From: Hydrangea macrophylla
Taxonomy: Eukaryota; Streptophyta; Magnoliopsida; Cornales; Hydrangeaceae
Assembly: GCA_033977485.1 (NCBI GenBank)
Contig: CM066991.1
Location: 126,809,999 to 126,873,998 of the forward strand
Direction of reading: 5' to 3'
Length of the DNA: 64,000 nucleotides
Position numbers and translations under genes: made by a program. The stretch's first letter is position 1. The number at the start of each line of letters is the position of its first letter. Shown here piece by piece: positions 23,604 through 34,164 of this stretch. Below the pieces are notes generated by a model. It had not been told where the DNA came from and ran no database searches. It was given only the letters and a program-made list of their open reading frames with translations.

Positions 23604-23837
23604 CTTATTTATCGAGATGTTTCTGTGATGTTAGTATTCGATGAGAATCTTCAATCGGGTTGAGATAGGGGCTCCAAGGATTTATTTTCCTTAAGAGCTT
23701 GAGGATTTATTTTCCTCGTGAGATTGTAATTTCTTGGAGGAGATGTGTAGTTTGTAATGAGACCAACGTTGAAAGTACTTGTGAGAAGTCTTTTAGCTTG
23801 ATGAGATGTTATAAGTTTGGGGACAAACTTCCTTTTT

Positions 23838-23848
23838 GGAGGGGAGAG
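23838..23848 (+). other. Polypurine tract of class B element
   Basis: GGAGGGGAGAG immediately precedes the 3' LTR start TGTCATACTCG at 23850, the expected plus-strand primer position. Confidence 0.8.
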
Positions 23849-24909
23849 TTGTCATACTCGTCCCGGAAAATCTTTTTATTTTAATGGCATAAATGTCTTA
23901 AATGGAATTATTAACGTGGTTTAATAATTGTGGTTGGGGTTGACCATGGGTCAATGGAAGGTGTCAAGAGAGGACACGGGAACATGGAAAATCATGTTGC
24001 ATTGACATAGCTAAATGACATTTATGTTATTTAAATGTTATTTGACTTATCTGATATTTTCATGAATAGTAATTATACCTGTGTAGTATAATTTTTGATA
24101 GTTTTGATCTAGTTTTAGATCGTTTGAACACTGTGGTGAGAATGTGAGTGATATGTTGCTTAAAAGGTAGGTTGTGTAGAGATTCCACAGAATTTAGTTT
24201 TCGGACGTAATTTTGGACCAAACGAGACTTAGTCGAAAACTTTTGTAATTTATAGTTTTCACCCATAAAGTTATAAAATAGACGTATGCGACATTTTAGG
24301 GATTAATTAGAAGTTTGAGAAACTCGCGGGGAAGTAAACGCGATTTTTGAAAAGTTTATCTATAAATAGCAAGGGTGAGAATTTCATTTGTCATAAACTT
24401 TACAAAATATCATCAGATAGGAGAGAGAAAAGGGAGATTATTGCCATGGGCTTTGCGACGACGATCGACAAGCTTTCGTCCGTCTGTTTTCAACCAAAAT
24501 TCATATTTGAACTCCCCAAGATAAGGGCTACGTTTTGATAGTCTTTAGACCACGTTTGGCTAAGTTTTTATAAATTTTTAAATCTAAAAATTTGGGGAAA
24601 ACACGTGTAAACTTGTCACGCCCCGGAACCAACAAGGTGGTCCCAGGTCACGTGGCACGCCATCAAGGCTTACCAAAACGATTAAAGTTATCAAAAATGA
24701 CCTTAATAAAAGTTTTGCTCCAAAACAACCCACTTCCAAATAGTTTTTCAAAGGTTATATTAAACACGGGCCCAAACGCGCCTCAACGAGTTTTGTTTTC
24801 AAAAGTAACAGTCTCATAGGTCAAAGGGTTCCCAAAGGTACCCCCATGCCTAGTTAGAAGTTGTTCCGAACATTGGAAGAAGGAGTTTGAAATTTCTGGC
24901 AGGGGGCAT

Positions 24910-24945
24910 TTCGACCGGTCGAATTGCCCCGCTCGACCGGTCGAA
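24910..24945. repeat. Pair of TTCGACCGGTCGAA-type palindromes, 22 bp apart
   Basis: TTCGACCGGTCGAA starts at 24910 and CTCGACCGGTCGAA at 24932. An overlapping minus-strand open frame reads the box as peptide FDRSK, but that is incidental. Confidence 0.93.
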
Positions 24946-24994
24946 TGGAGTCTGGGTAGAATCCAAACCTCCAACAGACCATTTTCACAATTGT

Positions 24995-25080
24995 CGGCGT
25001 TTTTTTCGCAAACGCCGTTAATTACCGGCGCTTCTCTAATAAACGTCGTTAATTCCCGGCGCTTCCGCACAAACGCTGCT
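24995..25080. repeat. Three 31-bp tandem units, each able to form a hairpin
   Basis: Units start (CGGCG) at 24995, 25026 and 25057, exactly 31 bp apart. The first unit can fold as CGGCGTTT / AAACGCCG. Units share TTAATT between copies. Confidence 0.85.
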
Positions 25081-26205
25081 ATAAAATAATACTCAATTAC
25101 CAAAAAAACCAAAGCAAACAAAACCATCGCAAATCCATGCCTTTCAAACCAAACCATTTCAAATCAAAACCATTTTCAAAAGCTTTGATAACCATTTTAA
25201 GATCTTGTACAACCATACAAACCATTTATACAACCACCATAAACGTTACCCGAATTACAAGTACCAAAAGTACAAGCTTTACACGTCTCGGCAAACTGGG
25301 TCCCAAGGTGAACCAAGTACTATACTCGCCTATATAACAAGTCTTATTACAAGCCATACGATTTAAACAACCGGCATGAGTTAAACACATATTACAAAAG
25401 TGCTACAAGTTCTATAAACATAAAGAGCTTCTGGTCCTTCCTCACCTCATTACCCGCGATTCTCCCCTCCAGTCCTTGCCCCAGAATGGTTATTTATATA
25501 ACCATAGATATATGAATTTGTTTAAGCTAACGCTTAGTGAATAATATAAATCAAGCACACAGATGACAAATATGTTCCAATCCATCATAGCACATAACTA
25601 TTGGTCTTTAGGGAATAAGTACACATTCACCGATCTAAAGTCTTAAGACTCAACCATGACCCATGCCCCTTCGACATGTCGCGTTATTGCCTTTCTCGGC
25701 AAGTGACCGTCATCACTACTAATCCTCCCCCTTCGAGAGGATGTCTCATGGTGAATTAGCACAAATCCCCCTTTAACCCACATAAGCACATAAACATGCT
25801 CAACTAGCAAATCATCATGCTTTTCATTTCAATATGCCTTAGGCTTATTTTACACATGAGTTTTGCCCAATATGAACTACACATGGTATCTATATAAGGT
25901 TCCTAGCATATCAAATGCATTAAACCATAGAATCATCCACAAAGCAAGATTAATATCACTCACCTCAAACGATTTGCTTAAGAACGTGAATAGATGTTCA
26001 CTTCTACACCGGGTTCGATTCCTACACAATTTTGGTTATGGGTCCCACATGGGCCCACCAATAACCTATCAATTAAAGTTGAAATAAAAGATAGATATAT
26101 GTAGGCCTTACCTCCACGAGTCCAAAACTGGTCTCGTATCGAAGATTGGAGGTCGTTTGCTACTCGGAACGTCGAGAAAACCGCCAAAGTTCAAGAGTTC
26201 TCAAG

Positions 26206-26241
<36 letters not shown>

Positions 26242-27351
26242 GATATATGAAGATGATAATAATGAGTCATCTTCTTCTCTCTCCTCTATATAATATCTAA
26301 ACCATATTATGGGTATTTCTAGTGAAATCCCCACTAGTTTTGGTTCATTTTTAATTACAACCCCACTAGTTATTAAACTAACTAGTTAACTACCAAAAAG
26401 TATTTGAGTATTCATTTAAATCCCGTGTGGGTCCCACACGTGGTCCCATATGTAAATTTTATGAAATTACCAATTAGCCTCCTAATTATGTAACGTGTTT
26501 AATTTTGTCCTCACCGGGTATCTAATGACTCCGATGAGTCGCTATCAACAATATAATAGTCAATTATATTCACATATGCCTAAATAAACATTTAAGCACA
26601 TAATTATAAGTTGTTACTCACTTTATCAACCGTAGGGAATTCTCACATGCACACCTTCTGGACTTCCTTCAAGGCCAAATACTGGGTTCTCAAAAGACAC
26701 CCTCCAACAACTAGTGAGTCATCACTCACATCACACGTGTTAATTAACACAACAGTAAACATGCCATGCATGCTAAAATGATATAAATAAATACGCGGGA
26801 GCGGGTATGACAAAACTTGTAGGTTTCACGTAGGATCGGAGATTTGGCGTTTAATCGGGCTTCTAGTCGTTCCTCAAAGTTATACGACGATAGCTCGAGG
26901 TATGAATTTCTAGCCTATGTTATATAGGTGAAATACATGTTTTATATTTCGATGACGAAATTGTGATCCGGAAAAAATCCATGTGTCAATCTTAGGCCCG
27001 TTAATTATGCACGCGCTTAAATGTGAAAAACATGTCTAATTTTATGCGAGCACGTATATGTGTTAAATGAGTATGTTTATGTGCCTATGTTGGTTAAAGG
27101 AGGATTTGTGCTAATTCACCGTGAGACGTCCTCTCAAAGGGGGAGGATTAGTAGTGACGACGGTCACTTGCCGATAAAGGCATTTACGCGACATGTCGAA
27201 GGGGCATGGGTCGTCGTTGAGTCGTAAGACTTTGGATTGGTGAATGTGCACTTATTCCCTAGAGACCAATAGTTATGTGTTATGATGAGATTAAAGCATG
27301 ATTTGTCATATATGCATATGTTAGAAATTGTGCACTCAGCATATAGTTGAG

Positions 27352-27372
27352 CAATGGAGATTTACTCCATTG
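27352..27372 (+). other. LTR hairpin (CAATGGAG / CTCCATTG) followed by GCAGGTATG
   Basis: An 8-bp perfect stem with a 5-nt loop is preceded by a second inverted repeat (CTCAGC...GTTGAG, 27335-27351). The same pair occurs inverted near 13538-13575. The following GCAGGTATG resembles a splice acceptor border. Confidence 0.75.
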
Positions 27373-27851
27373 CAGGTATGAAGAAAGGCAAGAGGAAGCG
27401 AGAAGAGTGAGGCTGATGGAAATGCCGGGGATCCTTTTGTATATGTTTTATCTTCTTTGCCAATCATTGTAATAATGAGCTTTTCAATAGCTAGAACCAT
27501 GGATTTAACTTGGAGATTTTAGTGTGGCTTTCATGATGTTGTAATAGGTATTAAACTCTTTTGGGGTATGTAGTGATGAATCCGAACTCGTGGATTCGTG
27601 TTTTGAATGCTTGCTTTATCAAATTTGAGGTTTAAAGGGATATGGATATAGTTTTGTGAATTGCGTCAAACAAGCCTTAGCTTGTTCCGCTGTTGTTTTG
27701 TTCATGGTTAGTAAGCCTAAACTTTGTTTTGATAGCATATTATAGCTTGTGTAGTTGGAATTAGTCTGCATGTTTGGAGTGGTCTAAATGGTGAAGGTTG
27801 GATGCCTTAAGCAAAATTATGCAGTATTGAGAGAATTCTGCTAAAGGGTCA

Positions 27852-27887
27852 TTCGACCGGTCGAAGGGGGTCGTTTGACCGGTCGAA
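27852..27887. repeat. Pair of TTCGACCGGTCGAA-type palindromes in class B 3' LTR, 22 bp apart
   Basis: TTCGACCGGTCGAA starts at 27852 and TTTGACCGGTCGAA at 27874. Confidence 0.94.
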
Positions 27888-28338
27888 ATACCCCCTGCCA
27901 TAATTCTTTTTCAACCTCTTCCGAAAATTATTAAAAGGTTTTGATTGGTTCTTAGGGTACCTTTGGGATCCTTTTCAACATAAAATCATTCGTTTTGAAA
28001 TACAATTACGTTTTCAATTTTATTTACAACTTGAAGGGTAATGTTTCCAAAAGTTTTATATACTCAAGGTTGTTTAAAGTTCTTTCCCGCTGCGTATAGT
28101 TATTTGTTAAGCCTTGGTGGCGTGCCACGTGTTCTATTTTCGCACATTAGCGGGATGGGTCGTGACAAAACTATCTACTATGTAGAATGAGAGATACACA
28201 TGCATAATATTAAATAAATAATACAATATAAATATTACCCACACAGATTCTCATAAAAATGGAATAACTGATTTTATTAAATGAATAATAAATTAACAAC
28301 ATAAAGCATGGCTTTTAGTATATATTCCTAACACATTA

Positions 28339-28916
28339 TATGAAAAAATTTCACAATTTTTTTTTGATTTGGGATCAGTGTAGTTTTCAATTGGTTTGTT
28401 TCCAGGTTGTGCACGCTTTTTTGATTTGATATGAGTTTTAAAGAAAAAATTTCTACTGAAAAATCATGTGTTAAGGTTATGGATTTTTTGATAAATTTCA
28501 CAACATTTTTTTTGGGTGATAAATTTCACAACTTTTCGGTGGTATGAGAAAATATATTTATGATCATTGTATGTTGATTTGGTGGTTTGGTTGTGAAGAA
28601 GGTCGATCAGGGGAGGTCGAGTAAGGTGAGGTTGTGGTGGTGATCGTTGGTGGTGGTGGTGGTGGTCGGTGGAGGCATGAAAAGTTGTGATGGAGGTCAC
28701 CGGAGGTCAGGCAAGGTCACTGAAGGTCAGACTGGGTGATGGTGGTGGTCACCAGAGGTCAGACGAGGTCGTTGGAGGTGCAGAGGATCAAATTCTTGGT
28801 GTAGACCAATATTAGGGGTAGAATTGTCAAAATACCAAGGAGTGGACGTAATCTCAATTTTTTTTGTTAGTTATACACAAACCACTATATTTCCTCAATT
28901 TGGATTAATTCCTAAT
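28339..28916. other. Host-like flank, GGTGGT-rich, no gene supported
   Basis: This continues the segment 10144-10451 after removal of the nested block. GGTGGTGG and GAGGTCA-type repeats lie at about 28625-28790. A TTTCACAACTTTT...GATCATTG segment near 28520-28568 resembles 10407-10451, suggesting a small older duplication. Confidence 0.4.
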
Positions 28917-30427
28917 TGCCCCTAAGGTTTAGCGGAAAATTAACATTCTTAAAAATTAATACAAAATTAAACACAATCACAAATAATAAAGTAAAGAGAG
29001 AGGGGAAGAGACACTTGCAAAATCGAGTTTTCAAGTGGTTCGGAAATCCGCACACCCCAGCCTACATCCACCCCTCAAGAACACCTCTTGTAGATCAAAC
29101 CGTCATGGTACACTTCACGGGTATGCACCAAACCCTTACAAGAGCCTTCAATCTCTTCCAAAGAAGAACACCTCTTCTTTGCACATAATGGTTACTAACC
29201 CTCACTCTTTACAAATAAATGATTTGGGTACAAAGATAACTCTCTTGAAGAGTAGATAATACAAATGAAAGCTCACTACAATTTGCTCTCTCAAGAATTA
29301 CAATTGAAATCTAGTGCAAATTGAATTTTCACTCAAACTATGGCTCAAATAGAAATGATGATTAACCAAGTTGTTTGAATGATTTCCCTACTTGCCCAAC
29401 CCTTAAAATCACCCATATATATAGCTTTTAAACATATATAACCATTGGGGTTTCTTGGGGGGGGGTGTAAAAATAATTTTTGAAATATTTAGAAAACTAG
29501 CCGTTATGCTGTCCTGGGTAATCCGGTCGACTGTATAAGCGATCTAGTCGACTGGAAAAGGTATTGTAGTAGCTACCCTTTCAAAATCATAAAACAGCCT
29601 ACTTTTTACAATCCAGTTGAATGAATTTATAATCCAGTCGACTGAAGTATTTACAGTTCAGTCGACTGTTTTGGAAGACTGACACCTCTTTACTAAAATG
29701 GCCATAACTCCTTCTACAAAACTTGGATTTGCGATCCGTTTGAAGATTCAGAAACAAGATTCAAATACATTTCCAACCATATAAAACTCAACATCTAGTT
29801 CCTTACTAATTAGAATATTTTTTCCTTTAAAGATGACCCATTTGCAAAGAGTTATTCATTTTGACTTAGCCACTTGAAAGTTTTTGTGAAATGAATTTAA
29901 GTGAGTAGTCTAAGTATGTTTAGATCCTTGAAAGTATTTTAAAGTGTAAGAGCAAAGATCCTAAAGTCCAACTAATGCTACTTGAGCCCATATGAGTGAT
30001 TGATCAAAATGCTTTACAAGTAAATCCTAGTCTTAACCAAGGATGAAAAATCTTCAAGTCTTCAAGCTTGATCTTTGTTGAGTTCCATCACTCTTGGGCT
30101 TCACCATATGCTATCTCATGAAATCAAACAAGATTAGAACATTTAAGTGCATAATTCAAGAAATTAGCACAATGAAAATGACTTGATAATATATTAGAAT
30201 AAAACGATTAAGAACATGCTATTATCAATAGATTTGTCATTATCAAAGCAAACGTTAATAATTCCTTAAAAAGATTCAAGGCTAACAAAAAGGATAGGGC
30301 AAAAGCGACCAAAATGTCACATATGAAATTTTGCAGTCTAAAGTGCCAAATCTCCAAAACTTCAAACATAAAAAATACAATTTACCCAACAATTATTGCA
30401 AAACTATTAAGTTTTAGAGAATAATTG
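28917..30427 (+). mobile_element. Probable LTR fragment, class D palindromes, ends unresolved
   Basis: The GTTTTCAAGTGGTTCGGAAA segment near 29020 is of a type common in plant LTRs. The GGCCATAACT...CTTGGATTTGCGATCCGTTT block at 29700-29742 is homologous to blocks at 19930, 30650 (inverted) and 60785. No clean TG...CA ends were found, so borders are approximate. Confidence 0.5.
29524..29668. repeat. Five CAGTCGACTG-type palindromes in pairs
   Basis: Boxes start at 29524 (CGGTCGACTG), 29545 (TAGTCGACTG), 29614 (CAGTTGAATG), 29635 and 29659 (both CAGTCGACTG). Pair spacing is 21 and 21 bp; the extra box is 24 bp on. Confidence 0.85.
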
Positions 30428-32643
30428 TGTCACGCCCCAGATCCACACATGTGAACCTAGGACACGTGGCACGCCACCAAGGCCTTCAAACAACAAGTTA
30501 CGAACGAAAATGAGGGAAAACAAGCATATTTATACCAATATGTTAGACAAATAAAGCCCAATGGCAAAATGGTCTTTAATAAAGTATATCAAATTTTATA
30601 CCAAACGATAGGTTTTTGAATCCTGGTTCCAACGCAAAAAAAGGGCACGTGAAACCGAATTTTCTAGAGAAAGTTATGCCCGTTTTCGTAAAATTCGACA
30701 GTGTAGCAAAATGACCTGCGAATCGATCCGCCCCAAAACCGGATCGATCCGATTTTAACAGAACATCATTTTTGGCTCTCCATATGCATTGAATCGATTC
30801 GCTCAAGACCTGGATCGATCCGGATTCGGCAACACTCATTTTGACATCAGTTTCTCTTGTTCTGCAAATTCCAAACACTCTCAAAACCAAAACCAAACTT
30901 CATGAAACTTTCCAAAAACACTTCAAAACCATTCTAAAATCATTTTAAATCATTCTCATGAGACACCCAACATGATTAGAAACATCAAACAAGATGTGCA
31001 ATGCCATCTCTCCCAAATACTCCCCAATTCTCACAAGTTTAACCAAAACATATGATTCTTGATCCAAAGTCACTACTAACATAGCTCAAACTATAAAACA
31101 AAGTTTGAAAGGTTTCCACAAGATGCTAAACTCCGGTTACAACATTTACATGAGTCTTAAAGCGCTAAACTAAAAACTAACATAATTCACCAAGTTTTAG
31201 CTCAAACTCAAGTTAACTATTACAACACTATAAGTTTTGCTCAATACAATTATATACATGAATCTACTATATGCACAATCTTCCTCGACTCCACGAACCC
31301 CTAAGTTCATCTCTCCGGATTCTCGCCGCCGTGCTCACCACAATGGTTATTCAATAACCACTATAATATATAAGTTATATGCTTAGTGAGAGATATTAAT
31401 TAAGCACACAGATGACATATCAATGCTTATATTCAACTCAACAAATAAAATGATATCCGTATAAGCAAGTATTTCATCCACCATTATCCGCAAGTCCGCG
31501 ACCCCCCGGATAGTCCACGACACAAGCCAATGACCCATGCCTCACACGTGCGGTCTAATGCCGTTGTCGGCAACAAGTGGTCGTAACCACAAAACGACCT
31601 CATGGCGGATTCATACAAGCTCTCCTTTGATCCAAATAGACAACTAAACATGCTCACATAATCATATCGCCGTGCTTTTCACAAAATTATCACTGAACAT
31701 GGTTAATTAAGCTAAATAGAAATGTGTATAACATCCAAATGAACACAAACAAGAATCTCATCAAAAAACAAGATTGAAACCACTCACCTCTTTGCAATTC
31801 GCTCCTAGTTAAGAAATTAAAGCCCAAATCTACTATGGGTTAAAATCCTACATGAATTTGGCAAACTACGGATTACCGATCTGAATTGAGTTGCAAGAAA
31901 TATGACGATTAAACTCAATAAAATTAGTACCAAAACATAGAACTCACCTCTACGAGTCCAAATCCGGTCTCGAAATTGAAATTGGTAGTCGAACGGTGCG
32001 TCAATCGACGTCGATAAGCTCCAGTGAAACCCACCCCACTTTTTTCTCTAACTTACCCAAAGTGGAGAAGAAGATGATATGAATATCATTTTTGTATCCA
32101 CAACTCATATATGTTCTTTTCTAATTTTATTATGAAACCCACCTAACTTTTGGTTATTTCCATTTACACCCCCACTAGTTTTATAACACCCGATTTAGTC
32201 CTCCAAACTTAAGTGTGTATTTGTCTATGTCTCGCGTGGGCTTCATAAGTGGTCCCACATAATTTTATGAAGTTTCTAATTAGCCTACTAATTAAGTAGC
32301 GTGTTCAATTCGTCCTCACCAAGGTATTCCAAATGACCACATAATTGGTTTCTAGCAATTAAACAATATAATCTAAACAACATATAAATATTTCACATAT
32401 GCCTTAATAAACATTTATGCACATGAGGGTGATTCCACAACTTTGTCCCATCATAATGGAACATTCTCAACTCATGTCCCAATTTGGGACTGCCACATTG
32501 GCCAATACTGGGTTTCCAAATCAAACACCGATAATCAACTAGTGAGTTAAAACACACTTAAACATGTGTTAGTAAATACCAATTAATTATGGTAATGCAC
32601 GCTAATTCATAATTAACTAGTAATTGCGGGAGTGAGTATTACA
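30428..32643 (-). mobile_element. Solo LTR, class C, minus orientation
   Basis: A 2216-bp LTR has ends TGTCACGCCCC / GAGTATTACA and the perfect duplication AATTG (30423-30427, 32644-32648). It carries four GGATCGATCC-type boxes (30720-30821) and, inverted, the conserved GCATAACT block (about 30600-30690). It also has a GGTTATTCAATAACC hairpin near 31346-31360. Confidence 0.92.
30720..30821. repeat. Four GGATCGATCC-type palindromes, spacing 21/50/21
   Basis: Boxes start at 30720 (GAATCGATCC), 30741 (GGATCGATCC), 30791 (GAATCGATTC) and 30812 (GGATCGATCC). The geometry matches 60639-60744 (23/50/23). Confidence 0.92.
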
Positions 32644-32648
32644 AATTG

Positions 32649-33150
32649 AGCCCGAGTTGTGTATAAAATCTAAGTCAAGTCTAAGAGTGTGTTTGTCTCT
32701 ACATTTTTTTGAGGACAAAAATCGCAGATTTGTGTGTCAAACACAGTTCGTAGGCATTTGATTATCGAAATTGCGATGGACGAACATGTTTTGATTGGTG
32801 TAAACATGCGTTCGTCTTAAGTAGGTGGGGTGTGGGTGTCCTTTTTATGATTCCCTCTATGTTTAGTGAATTGCACAATCTAATCTATAATATATATATA
32901 TATATAATATATATATATATAAAGTGGAACCAGACCCTTTGCACGTGACAACTCTGTATATATATATTTTTTTTCATTTTTTTATACATACATGTATACA
33001 CCATTAAATCCAAATATATCATTTACTACTTTTTAAATCACATTTAACATAATCTATATATTTCACAAGTACAAGAGTTCTAACCAAATAAGAAATTATC
33101 CATATTTCACTTTATCCATACCTTAATTCGTAAATTTTCAATACTTAAAA
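32649..33150. other. AT-rich intergenic sequence
   Basis: (TA)n stretches lie at about 32890-32930. No gene or element ends were recognised. Confidence 0.5.
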
Positions 33151-33283
33151 TTCAACACTAACAGTCTGTTTGTTAAAATTGAAAAATTAAGTGATGAAAT
33201 TTAGGCAATGAAAATTTTCAGCGAGTGAATTTGCAATACTGAAAATAGTATTTTCAGTATTGAAATAGAATGCATTTAGTGGT

Positions 33284-33422
33284 TACTACCCAAGAGGTTT
33301 AGTGTTCGAGTCATGGGGGGCGTGGCCACTGGAGTATTCACCCGGCGCCTCCAGGCCTCGGGGGATTAGTCGAGGTGCGCGCAAGCTGGCCCGGACACCC
33401 CCGATTACCCAAAAAAAAAAAA
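33284..33422 (+). mobile_element. 5'-truncated copy of the SINE
   Basis: This is about 140 bp similar to 4225-4362, starting TACTACCCAAGAGG. It keeps the B box (GTGTTCGAGTC) but lacks the A box, and ends in an A-run (33411-33422). 5' truncation during reverse transcription explains the loss. It lies between two halves of a sequence with weak inverted ends (about 33168 and 33625), possibly a MITE. Confidence 0.85.
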
Positions 33423-33675
33423 TGTTTAGTAGAATTTGTTCACTTGAAGATTTCAGTGGCTTTTTGGTTGTTTTTTTTTTTTTTTTTTGTTTTTTTGTTT
33501 TTGTTTTTGTTTTTGTTTTTAATATATATATATATATATATATTATAAATTAAGTGATCCATTATCAAATGCCTTGAAAAAAAATATTTTTAACACTTAG
33601 TTGGATTATCAAACACACCCTTAATTACCAGTAATTAATTATCAGTTTTATCAAATAGTTCCTTAGATTTTAGAA

Positions 33676-33885
33676 AGCATTTTTGCTCACCCAAAAAATG
33701 GTTCACCAATGCTCACCCAAGCATCCCATTGGCCAATCCTGGGTCCCACTGCATTGGCCAATGGGATGTTTGGGTGAGCATTGGTGAACTATTTTTTGGG
33801 TGAGTGGGTCCCACTGCATTGGCCAATGGGATGCTTGGGGTGAGCATTGGTGAACCATTTTTTGGGTAAGCAAAAATATTTTCTA
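33676..33885. mobile_element. Hairpin MITE with CATTGGCCAATG motifs
   Basis: A long inverted repeat: GCTCACCCAAAAAATGGTTC at the left pairs with GAACCATTTTTTGGGTAAGC at the right, and the arms extend outward into TTTAGAAA / TTTCTAAA. The right side is partly duplicated, giving three copies of ATTGGCCAAT. A related fragment begins near 34077. Confidence 0.75.
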
Positions 33886-34164
33886 AATTTTAATAATTTT
33901 GAAGAATTATATCTATCAAATGTTTGAATTATAACAACTTTCTCATGTATTGCACCGACTACAAATCTAGTATATCAACTAAAGATTCAACCCATAACAA
34001 TCAATTTTACATTCAAACAATTCTACCATCCAGGATCAAAATCGTACAAATATAAATACAAATACACAAACTCTAAATTTTAGAATGCAATTTTGCTCAA
34101 CCAACTTTTTTATTGACCAATGGTAGAAGCAGAATGCAATGAGACTCTAAGATTAAATCCCACA

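Larger units (their letters stand above)
24614..26812 (-). mobile_element. Solo LTR, class B-related, nested in class B 3' LTR
   Basis: A 2199-bp LTR has ends TGTCACGCCCC / GGGTATGACA and the perfect duplication AAACT (24609-24613, 26813-26817). It carries a palindrome pair (24910, 24932) and a 31-bp hairpin repeat (24995-25080). Its sequence diverges from the other class B LTRs, so it is a subfamily. Confidence 0.92.
11611..28167 (+). mobile_element. Complete two-LTR retrotransposon without coding capacity (LARD-like), class B
   Basis: The 5' LTR is 11611-18248 and the 3' LTR 23850-28167, both interrupted. Flanks are AAACA (11606-11610) and AAACT (28168-28172). Subtracting three nested insertions leaves about 8.45 kb, with LTRs of about 2.06 and 2.11 kb. 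A perfect initiator-Met primer-binding site (TGGTATCAGAGC) sits 5 bp after the 5' LTR, and a purine tract precedes the 3' LTR. No gag, protease, reverse transcriptase or integrase motif is visible inside, so it would need proteins from another element. The first ~137 aligned LTR positions differ at about 8 sites by eye, so it is not a very recent insertion. Confidence 0.85.
23850..28167 (+). repeat. 3' LTR of the class B element (with one nested solo LTR)
   Basis: It starts TGTCATACTCG and ends GGGTCGTGACA. It is split at ACGTGTAAACT by 24614-26817. The TATA box is CTATAAATAG at 24360-24369. It retains the hairpin at 27352-27372 and the palindrome pair at 27852-27887. Confidence 0.88.
10452..28333. 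mobile_element. Solo LTR (TGTTAGG...CCTAACA), split by a 16.6-kb nested insertion
   Basis: The left part is 10452-11610 and the right part is 28173-28333. The ends form the inverted repeat TGTTAGGAA / TTCCTAACA. Flanks are CATTG (10447-10451) and CATTA (28334-28338), a 4/5 duplication. An uninterrupted relative at 22284-23603 shows the two parts join directly. Net length is about 1.3 kb. A TATA-like (TA)n near 10783-10795 is readable on either strand, so orientation is left open. Superfamily is unassigned. Confidence 0.85.

Noticed and set aside
24783..25157. 124-residue minus-strand open frame containing FDRSK
   Set aside because: It runs across the palindrome pair and the 31-bp repeat of a solo LTR. 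No protein family resemblance, and the sister LTRs do not keep the frame.
28600..28790. Gly/Val or His/Pro-rich coding region from GGTGGT repeats
   Set aside because: Low-complexity repeat with stops in all useful frames and no neighbouring exons.
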